This document shows, in pieces, positions 1 to 8,585 of a DNA stretch of 64,000 nucleotides. Position 1 is the first letter of the stretch. Each line of letters opens with the position of its first letter. A program made the position numbers and the translations under genes. The notes beneath the pieces are model-generated. The model made no database searches. It was not told the DNA's origin and was given only the letters and a program-made list of their open reading frames with translations. The stretch comes from Serinicoccus chungangensis (GTDB taxonomy: Bacteria; Actinomycetota; Actinomycetes; Actinomycetales; Dermatophilaceae): positions 1,798,001 through 1,862,000 of the forward strand of contig NZ_CP040887.1 in assembly GCF_006337125.1 (NCBI RefSeq), in the 5' to 3' direction.

Positions 1-1
1 T

Positions 2-169
2 GACCTGGTCCGGGCGGTGCACGGGGCCGGCCTCGTGCTGGTGGACCTCGTCGAGCCCGGGTGGCCCCCGGGCCTGGCGCGCGAGTGGGGCGGATGGGGA
101 CCGGTCCGGGGGCGGGTCGTGCCGGGGACCGCGATCCTGGTGGCGCACCGGCCCTCGACGCCGAGGTGA
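2..169 (+). CDS. 3' end of a possible SAM-dependent methyltransferase (truncated by window edge)
   Basis: An open frame enters from the left edge and ends at the TGA at 167-169, giving the last 55 residues of a protein. It reads as coding: it has hydrophobic beta-strand patterns (GLVLVDLVEP), a WGGWGPVRG segment, and ends in PGTAILVAHRP. That strand-turn-strand ending resembles the C-terminus of small class I SAM-dependent methyltransferases of actinobacteria. This is family resemblance only, because no SAM-binding motif is inside the window. It is followed by a spacer of about 130 bp and then livK. Confidence 0.45.
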   Translation, partial: DLVRAVHGAGLVLVDLVEPGWPPGLAREWGGWGPVRGRVVPGTAILVAHRPSTPR

Positions 170-200
170 CCGCTCCCCCGGAGCCGTCCGCCCCGACCAG

Positions 201-250
201 GTCACAGTTTGGTGACGATGGGCACGTCGGTGGGCGACGCGGCCTAGGGT
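201..250 (+). promoter_or_regulatory. candidate livK promoter/operator region
   Basis: The 132-bp spacer 170-301 holds an inverted pentamer GTCAC-N6-GTGAC at 201-216 and a -10-like TAGGGT at 245-250, about 52 nt before the livK ATG. No good -35 is visible. The GTnAC-N6 spacing recalls the half-site spacing of GlnR/PhoP-type boxes, but one pair of half sites is weak evidence. A purine-rich ribosome-binding site (GAGAGGTG) lies just before the livK ATG. Confidence 0.25.
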
Positions 251-301
251 GAGGTCCCGTGGACCGGGCAACGATGCCCCCGAACACCAGAGAGGTGACA
301 C

Positions 302-1654
302 ATGCGTGTGAAGACGCACCTGAGGAGCGTGGCCGCCCTGTCGGCCCTGGCGCTGCTCGCAGCCTGCGGTGGCGACACCGCCGACGAGCCCGCCGCCGAC
401 GAGACCTCCGCGGAGGACACCGCCGCGGAGGAGGACGAGGGAGACGGGTCCTCGGAGGAGTCGTCGGAGACCGAGGAGGAGGCCGCCGGTGGCGACGGCA
501 ACACCTCGGACACCTTCACCTTCGGCTACGTGCTCCCGGAGACCGGGCAGCTGGCCTTCCTCGGACCGCCCCAGATCGAGGCCCTCGGGCTCGCGATCGA
601 GGACATCAACGCGGCCGGTGGCGTTCTCGGCCAGGAGGTCCCCGCCCCCGTGGCCGGTGACGAGGCAGGGCAGGAGGCTGCCGCGCAGCAGGCCGCGGAC
701 CGCATCCTCGCCGAGCAGCCCAGCGCCATCGTCGGCGCAGCCGCGTCCGGCATGTCCCTCGCGATCATCGACCGGGTCACCGGGGCCAACGTCATGCAGT
801 GCTCCGGCTCCAACACCGCCCCGACGTTCACCGACTACGAGGACGACGGGCTCTACATCCGCACCGCGCCCTCGGACGCGCTGCAGGGACCGGTGCTCGC
901 CAACACCATCGTCAACGACGGCTACAGCAACATCGCCATCGTCGCCCGTGCGGACGACTACGGCTCCGGCCTCGCCGAGGCCACCGCGACCGCGCTGGAG
1001 AACGCCGGTGCCACGGTGGCGCTCAACGAGACCTACGACCCGCTGGCCCGGGAGTTCAACGCCGTGGTCTCGTCGGTGGAGGCCGCCGAGCCGGACGCCG
1101 TGGTCGTCATCGCGTTCGAGGAGGGCGGCCAGATCCTCCAGGGGATGTTCGAGGCCGGCCTGACGCCGGACGCCGTCGGCGTCTACGGCGCCGACGGTCT
1201 GCGCTCGGCCGACCTCGGCAGCATCGTCAACGAGTCCGACCCGAGCGTCATCGCGGGGATGAAGGGCACGGCACCGGCCTCGGCCGACAACCCGGACTTC
1301 ATCTCGCGGCTGCAGGAGTTCGCCCCCGACCTGGAGGAGACCCAGTTCGCCCCGCAGGTCTACGACTGCGCCGTCACCATGGCCCTGGCGGCCGAGGCGG
1401 CCGGCTCGGTCAACGCGGCCGACTTCAAGGCCGAGGTCAACGGGATCACGAGCGAGGGCACCGAGTGCACCTCCTACGAGGAGTGCCTGGGCCTGCTGGC
1501 CGACGGCGAGGACATCGACTACAACGGTGCCAGCGGTCCGCTGGACTTCACCGACGCCGGTGAGCCCGGGACCGCCACCATCGAGGTCTACGAGTTCGAC
1601 GACGCCGGTGAGCTGCAGTCGCTCGAGACGGTCGAGGCCAACCCGGTCGAGTGA
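302..1654 (+). CDS. livK: Branched-chain amino-acid-type ABC transporter substrate-binding lipoprotein
   Basis: This is a 450-residue extracellular solute receptor of the Peripla_BP_6 (Leu/Ile/Val-binding) family, anchored in the membrane as a lipoprotein. Residues 1-22 form a lipoprotein signal peptide with lipobox LLAAC. A strongly acidic Asp/Glu/Ser/Thr linker follows (about 25-75). The two-lobe binding domain begins near FGYVLPETGQLAFLG and contains IVGAAASGMS and NIAIVARADDYG. The ATG has a good GAGAGGTG ribosome-binding site. Permease and ATPase genes lie next door on the opposite strand (livHMGF), so the receptor is transcribed separately and convergently. The ligand cannot be read from sequence; branched-chain amino acids are the family default, and amides or urea are possible. 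Confidence 0.85.
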   Translation: MRVKTHLRSVAALSALALLAACGGDTADEPAADETSAEDTAAEEDEGDGSSEESSETEEEAAGGDGNTSDTFTFGYVLPETGQLAFLGPPQIEALGLAIEDINAAGGVLGQEVPAPVAGDEAGQEAAAQQAADRILAEQPSAIVGAAASGMSLAIIDRVTGANVMQCSGSNTAPTFTDYEDDGLYIRTAPSDALQGPVLANTIVNDGYSNIAIVARADDYGSGLAEATATALENAGATVALNETYDPLAREFNAVVSSVEAAEPDAVVVIAFEEGGQILQGMFEAGLTPDAVGVYGADGLRSADLGSIVNESDPSVIAGMKGTAPASADNPDFISRLQEFAPDLEETQFAPQVYDCAVTMALAAEAAGSVNAADFKAEVNGITSEGTECTSYEECLGLLADGEDIDYNGASGPLDFTDAGEPGTATIEVYEFDDAGELQSLETVEANPVE

Positions 1655-1659
1655 GCACC

Positions 1660-1691
1660 GTGGTGGCCGGGTGCGTGCACCCGGCCACCAC
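1660..1691. terminator. bidirectional terminator between livK and livF
   Basis: A perfect 15-bp inverted repeat (arms 1660-1674 and 1677-1691, 2-nt centre) lies in the 63-bp gap between the convergent livK and livF genes, starting 5 bp after the livK stop. There is no T-tract on either strand, as is usual for very GC-rich actinobacteria. Position and symmetry fit a terminator serving both strands. Confidence 0.75.
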
Positions 1692-1717
1692 CGGTCACCC
1701 CTGGTCCGCGTCGGCGG

Positions 1718-2473
1718 TCAGCCGTCGATGCGGGCCAGGGTGCCGAGGTAGAGCTCGATGACCTTGGGGTCGCGGGCCAGCTCTGCGCCGGTCCCCGTGT
1801 AGGCGTCCTGGCCCTGGTCGAGCACGTAGGCGCGGTCGGAGATGTCCAGGCACTGGCGGGCGTTCTGCTCCACCATGAGCACCGACACGCCCGCCTCGTT
1901 GATCCGCGAGACCGCCTCGAACACGGAGTCCTGCATCAGGGGGGACAGCCCGGCCGACGGCTCGTCGAGGAAGAGCACGTGCGGGCCGGTCATGAGAGCA
2001 CGGCCCATGGCGACCACCTGTCGCTCGCCACCGGAGAGCGACCCGGCGCGCTGGGCCCGCCGATCGGCGAGCAGGGGGTAGAGGTCGCTGACCTCGCGGA
2101 AGCGCTCGGCGTACTCCTTGGGTCTCAGGTAGAGACCCATCTGCAGGTTCTCCTCCACGGTGAGCGAGGGGAAGACGTTGTTGTTCTGCGGCACGTAGCC
2201 CAGTCCGTCGGCGACCAGCTTGTGCGCCGACCGGCCGGTGATGTCCTCCCCCTGCAGCAGCACCCGCCCCGACCGGATGGGCACCAGTCCGAACATCGCC
2301 TTGATGAGGGTGGACTTGCCGGCGCCGTTGGGGCCGATGATCCCGACCAGCTCCCCGGTGCGCACCTCGACGGTGCACCCTCGCAGGATGTCGACGTCGG
2401 GGATGTAGCCGGCGACGAGCTCCTCGGTCCACAGGACCTTCTCCCGGCTGCCGGAGTCCGGCTCGTGGCTCAT
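1718..2473 (-). CDS. livF: Liv-type ABC transporter ATP-binding protein LivF
   Basis: Cytoplasmic ATPase of 251 residues, last gene of livHMGF. It has Walker A GPNGAGKST (about residue 49), Q-loop (VPQNNNVFPSLTVEENL), signature LSGGERQ, Walker B VLFLDEPSAGLSP and H-loop region VLMVEQNARQCL. The VEQNA form is typical of LivF rather than LivG. A strong GGAGGACC ribosome-binding site precedes the ATG at 2473, which overlaps the livG stop by 4 bp, so the two are probably translationally coupled. It should pair with LivG to energise the LivH/LivM channel. Confidence 0.93.
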   Translation of the reverse strand: MSHEPDSGSREKVLWTEELVAGYIPDVDILRGCTVEVRTGELVGIIGPNGAGKSTLIKAMFGLVPIRSGRVLLQGEDITGRSAHKLVADGLGYVPQNNNVFPSLTVEENLQMGLYLRPKEYAERFREVSDLYPLLADRRAQRAGSLSGGERQVVAMGRALMTGPHVLFLDEPSAGLSPLMQDSVFEAVSRINEAGVSVLMVEQNARQCLDISDRAYVLDQGQDAYTGTGAELARDPKVIELYLGTLARIDG

Positions 2474-3402
2474 GACGGGTCCTCCTGCTGGAGCGAGCGG
2501 TGGGTGCCGAGGTAGGCGTCGATGACGGCGGCGTCCTTGCGGATGTCGTCGGGTCGGCCCTCGGCGATGACCTTGCCCTGGGCGAAGCAGACCACCCAGT
2601 CGCTGATCGACATGATGACGTCCATGTCGTGCTCGACCAGGACGATGGTCATCCCCTCGTCGCGCAGGGCCTCGATGTGGCCCAGGAGCGACTGGGTGAG
2701 GGCCGGGTTCACCCCGGCCATGGGCTCGTCGAGCAGGATCATGTCCGGTTCGACCATGAGCGCTCGCGCCATCTCCAGGAGCTTGCGCTGCCCCCCGGAC
2801 ATGGTCCCGGCGAACTCGTCGCGCATGTGGCTGAGGTTGAACCGGCCGAGCAGCTCCTCCGCCCGGGTCCGGATCGTCGCCTCCTGGCCGGCCCAGGACG
2901 GGCGCAGCAACGAGGTGAGCAGGCGCTCACCACGCTGGCCCGTGGCCCCCAGCATGAGGTTCTCCAGGCTGGTGAGCCTGGTGAGCGCCTTGGTCAGCTG
3001 GAAGGTCCGCACCATGCCGTGCCGGGCGATGCGGAAGGACGGGGCACCGCTGATGTCCCGGCCGTCGAAGGACCACCGGCCCGAGGTCGGCCGGTCGAAG
3101 CCGGTGATGAGGTTGAAGAAGGTGGACTTCCCGGCACCGTTGGGGCCGATGAGAGCGGTGATGGTGCCGCGCTGGATCTCGAGGTGCTCCACCTCGACCG
3201 CCCGGACGCCGCCGAAGTGCCGGGACATGTCGCTCGCGACGAGGATGGCGTCCGGCTTCGCGACCCCGGGGACGTTGGCCACCCCCGCGAGAGCCGCGGC
3301 CGCCCGCCGGGCACCCACCGAGGGCTCCTCCTCCCGCTGCCGCTCGTGCTCGTGCACGGACTCCCGCTGGCCGAGGAGGTCCTCGTGCGTGTCATCGGAC
3401 AT
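2470..3402 (-). CDS. livG: Liv-type ABC transporter ATP-binding protein LivG
   Basis: ATPase of 310 residues with Walker A GPNGAGKST (about residue 90), signature MSGGQRK, Walker B MILLDEPMAGVNP and H-loop IVLVEHDMD, the LivG form. The first 50 or so residues (charged, HEHERQREEE, then an Ala-rich stretch) precede the ABC domain and are longer than in classical LivG of about 255 residues. The extension may be real or may reflect a start chosen too far upstream. The ATG at 3402 has AGGAG about 11 nt upstream and overlaps the livM end by 11 bp. The gene overlaps livF by 4 bp. Confidence 0.92.
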   Translation of the reverse strand: MSDDTHEDLLGQRESVHEHERQREEEPSVGARRAAAALAGVANVPGVAKPDAILVASDMSRHFGGVRAVEVEHLEIQRGTITALIGPNGAGKSTFFNLITGFDRPTSGRWSFDGRDISGAPSFRIARHGMVRTFQLTKALTRLTSLENLMLGATGQRGERLLTSLLRPSWAGQEATIRTRAEELLGRFNLSHMRDEFAGTMSGGQRKLLEMARALMVEPDMILLDEPMAGVNPALTQSLLGHIEALRDEGMTIVLVEHDMDVIMSISDWVVCFAQGKVIAEGRPDDIRKDAAVIDAYLGTHRSLQQEDPS

Positions 3403-4381
3403 CGAGACGCAGCTCCTTCTGGTTGCCGATGAGCCCGGCGGGCCGGAACATCATGAGGAGCATGAGCCCCAGGCCGACCGCGGCGAAACGGACCGCGCCG
3501 ATGTCGCTGGGCACGAGCAGGGTGCCCGGGATCCAGCCCGCCGACATCGCGCCACGGAGGAAGGCGTCGAGGAACGTGAGCAGGAACCAGAAGACGATCG
3601 AGCCGAGGATGGGCCCGAGGACCCGGCTCGCGCCCCCGAGGATCATGATGGTCCACAGGTAGAACGTGATGATGGGGATGAAGGCGTCGGGGGTGATGGC
3701 CTGGCTGTTGATCGCGAGCAGCGACCCGGCCAGCGCGCCGAGCACGCCACCGAGGACGAGCGCCTGCATCTTGTAGGCGAAGACGTTCTTGCCCAGGCTG
3801 CGCGCGGCGTCCTCGTCCTCCCGGACGGCCCGCAGCACCCGGCCCCACGGACTGTGGATGAGCAGCCAGACCAGCCCGGCGGCGAGGAAGGTGATCCCCC
3901 AGGCCACGGTCATCAACCAGAGGGCCCGTTCGCTGAACCGCAGCGGTCCCAGCTCCAGCGGCCCGGTGTAGGGGTTGACCGCGTAGAACTCGTTCGCGAA
4001 CTGGACGAGCCCGAACACGCCGCCGGTGACCGGCTCGGCGAACGAGGAGCGGTAGACGTAGCGCAGGACCTCGGCGGCGGCGATGGTCGCGATGGCGAGG
4101 TAGTCGCCCCGCAGACGCAGCGTCGGTATGCCGAGGATGAGCGCGAGCACGACCGCGCACGCCATGCCGACGAGCACGCCGACCCACAGCGGGGCGTCGA
4201 AGGAGAGCACCGAGATGGCCGTGCCGTAGGCGCCGACGAGCATGAAGCCCACCTGCCCGAAGTTGAGCAGCCCGGTGTAGCCGAAGTGGATGTTGAGCCC
4301 GATCGCGGCCAGGGCGTAGATCGCGGCCTCAGGACCAAGAGCGCCGCGGATCGCGACGGAGAGCACTGCCAGGAAGTCCAT
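3392..4381 (-). CDS. livM: Liv-type ABC transporter permease LivM
   Basis: Integral membrane permease of 329 residues in the BPD_transp_2 family. It has about 8-9 hydrophobic segments and typical LivM sequence: GLNIHFGYTGLLNFGQ near the N-terminus, LGIPTLRLRGDYLAIATI, and the cytoplasmic-loop EAA-like stretch RAVREDEDAARSLG that docks the ATPase. The start MDFLAVLSV at 4381 is chosen because GGAGAGG lies 5 nt upstream. A longer frame to 4471 would add a Pro/Arg-rich segment with no membrane character. The gap to the livH stop is 11 bp, so the genes are in one operon. Confidence 0.92.
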   Translation of the reverse strand: MDFLAVLSVAIRGALGPEAAIYALAAIGLNIHFGYTGLLNFGQVGFMLVGAYGTAISVLSFDAPLWVGVLVGMACAVVLALILGIPTLRLRGDYLAIATIAAAEVLRYVYRSSFAEPVTGGVFGLVQFANEFYAVNPYTGPLELGPLRFSERALWLMTVAWGITFLAAGLVWLLIHSPWGRVLRAVREDEDAARSLGKNVFAYKMQALVLGGVLGALAGSLLAINSQAITPDAFIPIITFYLWTIMILGGASRVLGPILGSIVFWFLLTFLDAFLRGAMSAGWIPGTLLVPSDIGAVRFAAVGLGLMLLMMFRPAGLIGNQKELRLDVR

Positions 4382-4392
4382 CGTTCCTCTCC

Positions 4393-5712
4393 TCAGCCGA
4401 CTCGCTCGCGGCGGCCCAGGATGCCCTGCGGCCGGACGAGGAGGACGATGATCATGACGAGCAGCGCCCACATGTAGGCCAGCGAGGCCGGGAACCAGAG
4501 GGTGGACAGCTGCGAGACCAGGCCGATGACGAGCGAGCCCAGCATGGCTCCGTAGGCGCTGCCCAGCCCGCCCAGGATGACCCCGGCGAACATCAGCAGC
4601 AGGAGCTCGAAGCCCATCTCGCTGTAGATGGCCTGGGTAAGCCCGAAGAAGACGCCTCCGATCGCGGCCAGCGCACCGCCGAGGACCCAGACCACGAGGA
4701 TGACCCGTTGCACGTCGATGCCGGACGCCTCGGCCAGGTCCTTGTTGTCGTTGACGGCCCGCATCGCCGTCCCGATCCGGGTCCGCTGCAGCATGACGGC
4801 CACCCCGATCATGATGGCGAAGGCCAGGACGGTGATGACGAGGTCCCGGGGGGTGATGCGCACCGGCCCGAGGGTCCAGGCGGTCTGCAGCGAGTACTCG
4901 TCGTACTGCTGGCGCCGGGAGCCGAAGACGATGAGGATGACGTGGCGCAGCAGCAGCGAGAGCCCGATGGCCACGATGAACATCTGGATGAGCCCGGCTC
5001 CCCGGTGCCGCAGCGGCCGCCAGAGCCCCACCTCGATACCGCCGGCGACCGCTCCCCCGACCACCATGGCCAGCACCGCCGCCAGCACGATGGGCAGCTT
5101 GCCCGGCGCGGTGCTGAGGAAGTAGGCGGTGACCGCGCCGATGGTGACGAACTCACCGTGCGCGAAGTTGATGAGCTTGGTCGTGCCGAAGACCAGGGAC
5201 AGCCCCACCGCCGTGATGGCGATGATCGCCCCGAACTTGATGCCGTCCACCACGAGCTGGAGGACCCGCGCGACCGGGATGCCCGCGCCGCCCTCCTCGA
5301 CCTCACCGGTCCCCAGCTGGAAGATGACCCCCTGGGACGCTCCCGGACGGACGGTCACGCCGTCGAGGACCTCGCCTCCCTCGGCGCGCGGGGCCACGCC
5401 CTCGGGCAGCCCGGACACGTCGAGGGTCACGGTGTAGGTGCCGGGTCCGGGCAGCGGCACGGCCCACGAGCCCTCGGCGTCGGTGACCGCCGAGCCGATC
5501 TCGGCACCGTCCTGGGTCACCGTGATGGTGATGCCCTCGAGGGGTTCGCGGTCCGGGTCCCTCACCGTGCCCTGGACTGCCTCCGCGGCCTCCTCGGAGG
5601 CTCCCGCGGAGGGCGGTGAGGACACGGGGTAGGGGGTGGCGCCGGCCGGGGCCGCCAGCAGCAGCATCCCCAGCAGAACGGCAGCGATCGCTGCCCACAG
5701 GCGGGCGGTCAC
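4393..5712 (-). CDS. livH: Liv-type ABC permease LivH with N-terminal secreted Ig-like domain
   Basis: Predicted at 439 residues, which is about 150 more than ordinary LivH. The GTG at 5712 has AAGGAGAT 5 nt upstream and opens a signal peptide (LWAAIAAVLLGMLLLAAPAGA). An extracytoplasmic stretch of about 110 residues follows. It includes a carboxypeptidase-regulatory-like beta-sandwich (GTVRDPDREPLEGITITV, then GSWAVPLPGPGTYTVTLDV). The permease proper starts near VARVLQLVVDGIKFG with GTTKLINFAHGEF and RAVNDNKDLAEASG. The domain probably sits outside the membrane near the LivK docking face; that role is inferred. It is the first gene of livHMGF. Confidence 0.88.
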   Translation of the reverse strand: MTARLWAAIAAVLLGMLLLAAPAGATPYPVSSPPSAGASEEAAEAVQGTVRDPDREPLEGITITVTQDGAEIGSAVTDAEGSWAVPLPGPGTYTVTLDVSGLPEGVAPRAEGGEVLDGVTVRPGASQGVIFQLGTGEVEEGGAGIPVARVLQLVVDGIKFGAIIAITAVGLSLVFGTTKLINFAHGEFVTIGAVTAYFLSTAPGKLPIVLAAVLAMVVGGAVAGGIEVGLWRPLRHRGAGLIQMFIVAIGLSLLLRHVILIVFGSRRQQYDEYSLQTAWTLGPVRITPRDLVITVLAFAIMIGVAVMLQRTRIGTAMRAVNDNKDLAEASGIDVQRVILVVWVLGGALAAIGGVFFGLTQAIYSEMGFELLLLMFAGVILGGLGSAYGAMLGSLVIGLVSQLSTLWFPASLAYMWALLVMIIVLLVRPQGILGRRERVG

Positions 5713-5792
5713 GGGATCTCCTTCGATGCGGACATCGGGAGTAAAGCACACGTCAGGCCCCCTGCCTAGCAGGGCCTGGTACGGGTCGCGGA

Positions 5793-5813
5793 GGTGGCGG
5801 CGAGGCCGCCGCC
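5793..5813 (-). terminator. possible terminator after polA
   Basis: The 134-bp gap between the polA stop and the livH start holds a GC-rich hairpin (arms 5793-5801 and 5805-5813, 3-nt loop, 8 of 9 pairs on the minus strand). A smaller CCCTGC/GCAGGG hairpin lies nearby at about 5760-5774. These could end polA transcription. No convincing promoter for livHMGF is visible in the same gap, so read-through from polA cannot be excluded. Confidence 0.35.
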
Positions 5814-5846
5814 GCAGGTCAGCTCAGGGCGCTGCCCCGTGCCGGC

Positions 5847-8567
5847 TCAGTGCGCTGCCTCGTGCCAGCTGTGCCCGAGTCCCACGCTGACGTCGAGGGG
5901 CACCGACAGCTCGGCCGCGGCGCCCATCTGGTCCCGCACGAGGGTCTCGACCTGCGCCTCCTCACCGGCCGCGACCTCGAGCACCAGCTCGTCGTGGACC
6001 TGCAGCAGCATCCTCGAGGCCAGCCCGGCCTCCCGCAGCGCGGTCTCGGTCCGCAGCATCGCGACCTTGATGATGTCGGCGGCCGACCCCTGGATGGGCG
6101 CGTTGAGCGCCATCCGCTCGGCCATCTCGCGCCGCTGCCGGTTGTCGCTGGTGAGGTCGTGCAGGTGACGACGGCGGCCCAGGATGGTCTCGGTGAAGCC
6201 GGTCCGTCGCGCCTCGGAGACGACGTCGCGCAGGTAGTCGCGCACTCCCCCGAAGCGCTCGAAGTACTCCTCCATCAGCTCCTTGGCCTCGGCGGTCGAG
6301 ATGCCGAGCTGCTTGGAGAGCCCGAAGGCGGACAACCCGTAGGCCAGGCCGTAGCTCATCGCCTTGACCTTCGAGCGCATCTCGGGCGTCACGTCGGCCT
6401 GGTCCACCCCGAAGACCCGGGAGCCGACGAAGCGGTGGAGGTCCTCCCCGGCGCGGAAGGCCTCGATGAGACCGTCGTCGCCGGACAGGTGCGCCATGAT
6501 GCGCATCTCGATCTGGCTGTAGTCGGCGGACATGAGCGTGGCGTAGCCGGTCCCGGAGGAGCGGTCGGAGCCGACCACGAAGATCTCCCGGATCCGCCGG
6601 CCGGCCGCCGTCCGGATGGGGATGTTCTGGAGGTTCGGCTCCGTCGAGCTCAGGCGTCCGGTGGCGGCGATGGTCTGCTGGAAGGTCGTGTGGATCCGCC
6701 CGTCGTCGGCCACCGCCTTGATGAGTCCCTCGGTCGTGACCCGGAGCCGGGTGACGTCCCGGTGCCGGAGCAGGGCCTCCAGGAAGGGGTGCTCGGTCTG
6801 GGCGTAGAGCCCCGCGAGGGCGTCGGCGTCCGTCGTGTAGCCGGTCTTCGTCCGCCGCGTCTTGGGCAGCGCGAGCCGGTCGAAGAGCACCGTCTGCAGC
6901 TGCTTGGGCGAGCCCAGGTTGACGGTGTCGTCCTCGATCGCCGTCCAGGCGTCCTGCTGGGCCTGCGCCACGCCGTCGGCGAACTCCCGCTCCAGGGCCT
7001 CCAGGGCGTCGAGGTCGACCGCGATGCCGGCACGCTCCATCCGCCGCAACACGCCCACCAGCGGCAGCTCCACCTCGCGGAGCAGGTGCTGCTCCTCCTC
7101 GTCCGCGAGCTCGGCGTCGAGGGCGTCGGCGAGGTCGTGCACCGCGCGGGCGTGCACCATGGCCGAGCGCGCCGCGGCCGCACCGGCGTCCTGCTCCCCC
7201 TCGTCCAGCCCCAGGTCCAGCTCGCCCTGCGAGGCCGTGTCGGCGGGGTCGCCCCCGTCGAGCCGGAGCTCGCGCCGCAGGTAGCGCAGGGCCAGGTCGG
7301 CCAGGTCGTAGGAGCGCTGGTCCGGGCGGGCGAGGTAGGCGGCCAGGGCGGTGTCGCTCACCACCCCCTCGACGTGCAGGCCGACGGCCTCCAGCGAGGC
7401 GACCTGCTCCTTGCCGCCGTGCAACGCCTTCGGGCGCCCGCCGTCCGCCAGCCAGGCCTGGAGCGCCGCCTCGTCAGCGGGCTCGAGCTCCCCGAGGTGC
7501 AGGTAGGCGGCCTCCTCGGCACCGGCGAGGGCCAGCCCCGTGGCCTCCCCGGGGCCGGCGGTCGTGCGGGCCTGCGCCTCCACGACGAGGGCCACCCGGT
7601 CCTGCGCCGCGTGCCGGTCCAGCCAGTCCGCGACGCTGCCCGGCTGCAGGAGCGTCCCGGCGACCTCGATGCCGTCCTCGGCCTCCGTCTCCGGTGACTC
7701 CAGCGTGGAGAAGAGCCGGTCCCGCAGCACCCGGAACTCCAGACCGTCGAAGACCCGGTGCACCTCCTCGCGGTCCCAGCCGCGCACCGCCAGGTCCGGG
7801 ACGGTGACCGGCAGCTCGACGTCGCCCACGAGCTGGTTGAGACGGCGGTTGCGCAGCACCTGGTCCAGGTGGTCGCGGGTGGCCTGGCCCGCCTTGCCGG
7901 TGAGCTGGTCGGCGTGGTCGACGATCCCGTGGAGGTCGCCGAACTGGCCCAGCCACTTCGCCGCGGTCTTGGGGCCCACCCCGGGCACGCCCGGCAGGTT
8001 GTCGCTGGACTCCCCCACGAGGGCCGCCAGGTCGCTGTAGCGCTCGGGCAGCACGCCGTATCTCTCCTGCACGGCGGCCGGCGTCAACCGGGCCAGGTCC
8101 GAGACCCCCTTGCGCGGGTAGAGCAGGGTGGTGCGCTCGTCCACGAGCTGGATGGCGTCCCGGTCCCCCGAGCAGATGAGCACCTCCATACCTTCCTCGC
8201 GCGCCTGGCTGGTGAGGGTGGCGATGACGTCGTCCGCCTCGAAGCCGTCCACCTCGACGTGGGTGACCCGCAGGGCGTCCAGGACCTCCTTGACGAGGTC
8301 CACCTGACCCCGGAACTCGCTCGGGGTCGTCGCCCTCCCGGCCTTGTACTCCGCGTACTCCTGCGTCCGGAAGGTCTGCCGGGACACGTCGAAGGCGACC
8401 GCCAGGTGGGTCGGTGCCTCGTCGCGCAGCACGTTGATGAGCATCGAGGTGAACCCGTAGACCGCGTTCGTGCTCTGCCCCGTCGTGGTGGAGAAGTTCT
8501 CCACGGGCAGCGCGAAGAAGGCGCGGTAGGCCAGGGAATGTCCGTCCAGCAGCAGCAAACGACTCAC
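5847..8567 (-). CDS. polA: DNA polymerase I
   Basis: A 906-residue repair and Okazaki-fragment-processing polymerase. Residues 1 to about 290 are a 5'-3' nuclease domain (LLLLDGHSLAYRAFF at the start; SGDRDAIQLVD). The middle (about 310-480) occupies the 3'-5' exonuclease position. There the usual catalytic D-x-E is replaced by a segment reading VALVVEAQARTT, so proofreading is probably absent, as is known for actinobacterial Pol I. The polymerase domain has motif A DYSQIEMRI, motif B RSKVKAMSYGLAYG and motif C VHDELVLEV. The start is a GTG with no clear ribosome-binding site; a -10-like TAGGCT ends 6 nt upstream, suggesting a leaderless mRNA. Confidence 0.96.
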   Translation of the reverse strand: MSRLLLLDGHSLAYRAFFALPVENFSTTTGQSTNAVYGFTSMLINVLRDEAPTHLAVAFDVSRQTFRTQEYAEYKAGRATTPSEFRGQVDLVKEVLDALRVTHVEVDGFEADDVIATLTSQAREEGMEVLICSGDRDAIQLVDERTTLLYPRKGVSDLARLTPAAVQERYGVLPERYSDLAALVGESSDNLPGVPGVGPKTAAKWLGQFGDLHGIVDHADQLTGKAGQATRDHLDQVLRNRRLNQLVGDVELPVTVPDLAVRGWDREEVHRVFDGLEFRVLRDRLFSTLESPETEAEDGIEVAGTLLQPGSVADWLDRHAAQDRVALVVEAQARTTAGPGEATGLALAGAEEAAYLHLGELEPADEAALQAWLADGGRPKALHGGKEQVASLEAVGLHVEGVVSDTALAAYLARPDQRSYDLADLALRYLRRELRLDGGDPADTASQGELDLGLDEGEQDAGAAAARSAMVHARAVHDLADALDAELADEEEQHLLREVELPLVGVLRRMERAGIAVDLDALEALEREFADGVAQAQQDAWTAIEDDTVNLGSPKQLQTVLFDRLALPKTRRTKTGYTTDADALAGLYAQTEHPFLEALLRHRDVTRLRVTTEGLIKAVADDGRIHTTFQQTIAATGRLSSTEPNLQNIPIRTAAGRRIREIFVVGSDRSSGTGYATLMSADYSQIEMRIMAHLSGDDGLIEAFRAGEDLHRFVGSRVFGVDQADVTPEMRSKVKAMSYGLAYGLSAFGLSKQLGISTAEAKELMEEYFERFGGVRDYLRDVVSEARRTGFTETILGRRRHLHDLTSDNRQRREMAERMALNAPIQGSAADIIKVAMLRTETALREAGLASRMLLQVHDELVLEVAAGEEAQVETLVRDQMGAAAELSVPLDVSVGLGHSWHEAAH

Positions 8568-8585
8568 GATGGCAGCCTATGTCCC
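8568..8585. promoter_or_regulatory. 18-bp divergent promoter of polA and the thioesterase gene
   Basis: Only 18 bp separate the polA GTG from the thioesterase ATG. On the minus strand TAGGCT (8579-8574) lies 6 nt before the polA GTG, where a -10 element would sit for a leaderless transcript. On the plus strand the overlapping CAGCCT (8573-8578) lies 7 nt before the ATG. No room exists for separate leaders with ribosome-binding sites. Confidence 0.4.

Noticed and set aside
2522..4477. 651-codon plus-strand open frame opposite livG and livM
   Set aside because: Composition changes abruptly along its length following the codon structure of the opposite genes; no domain.
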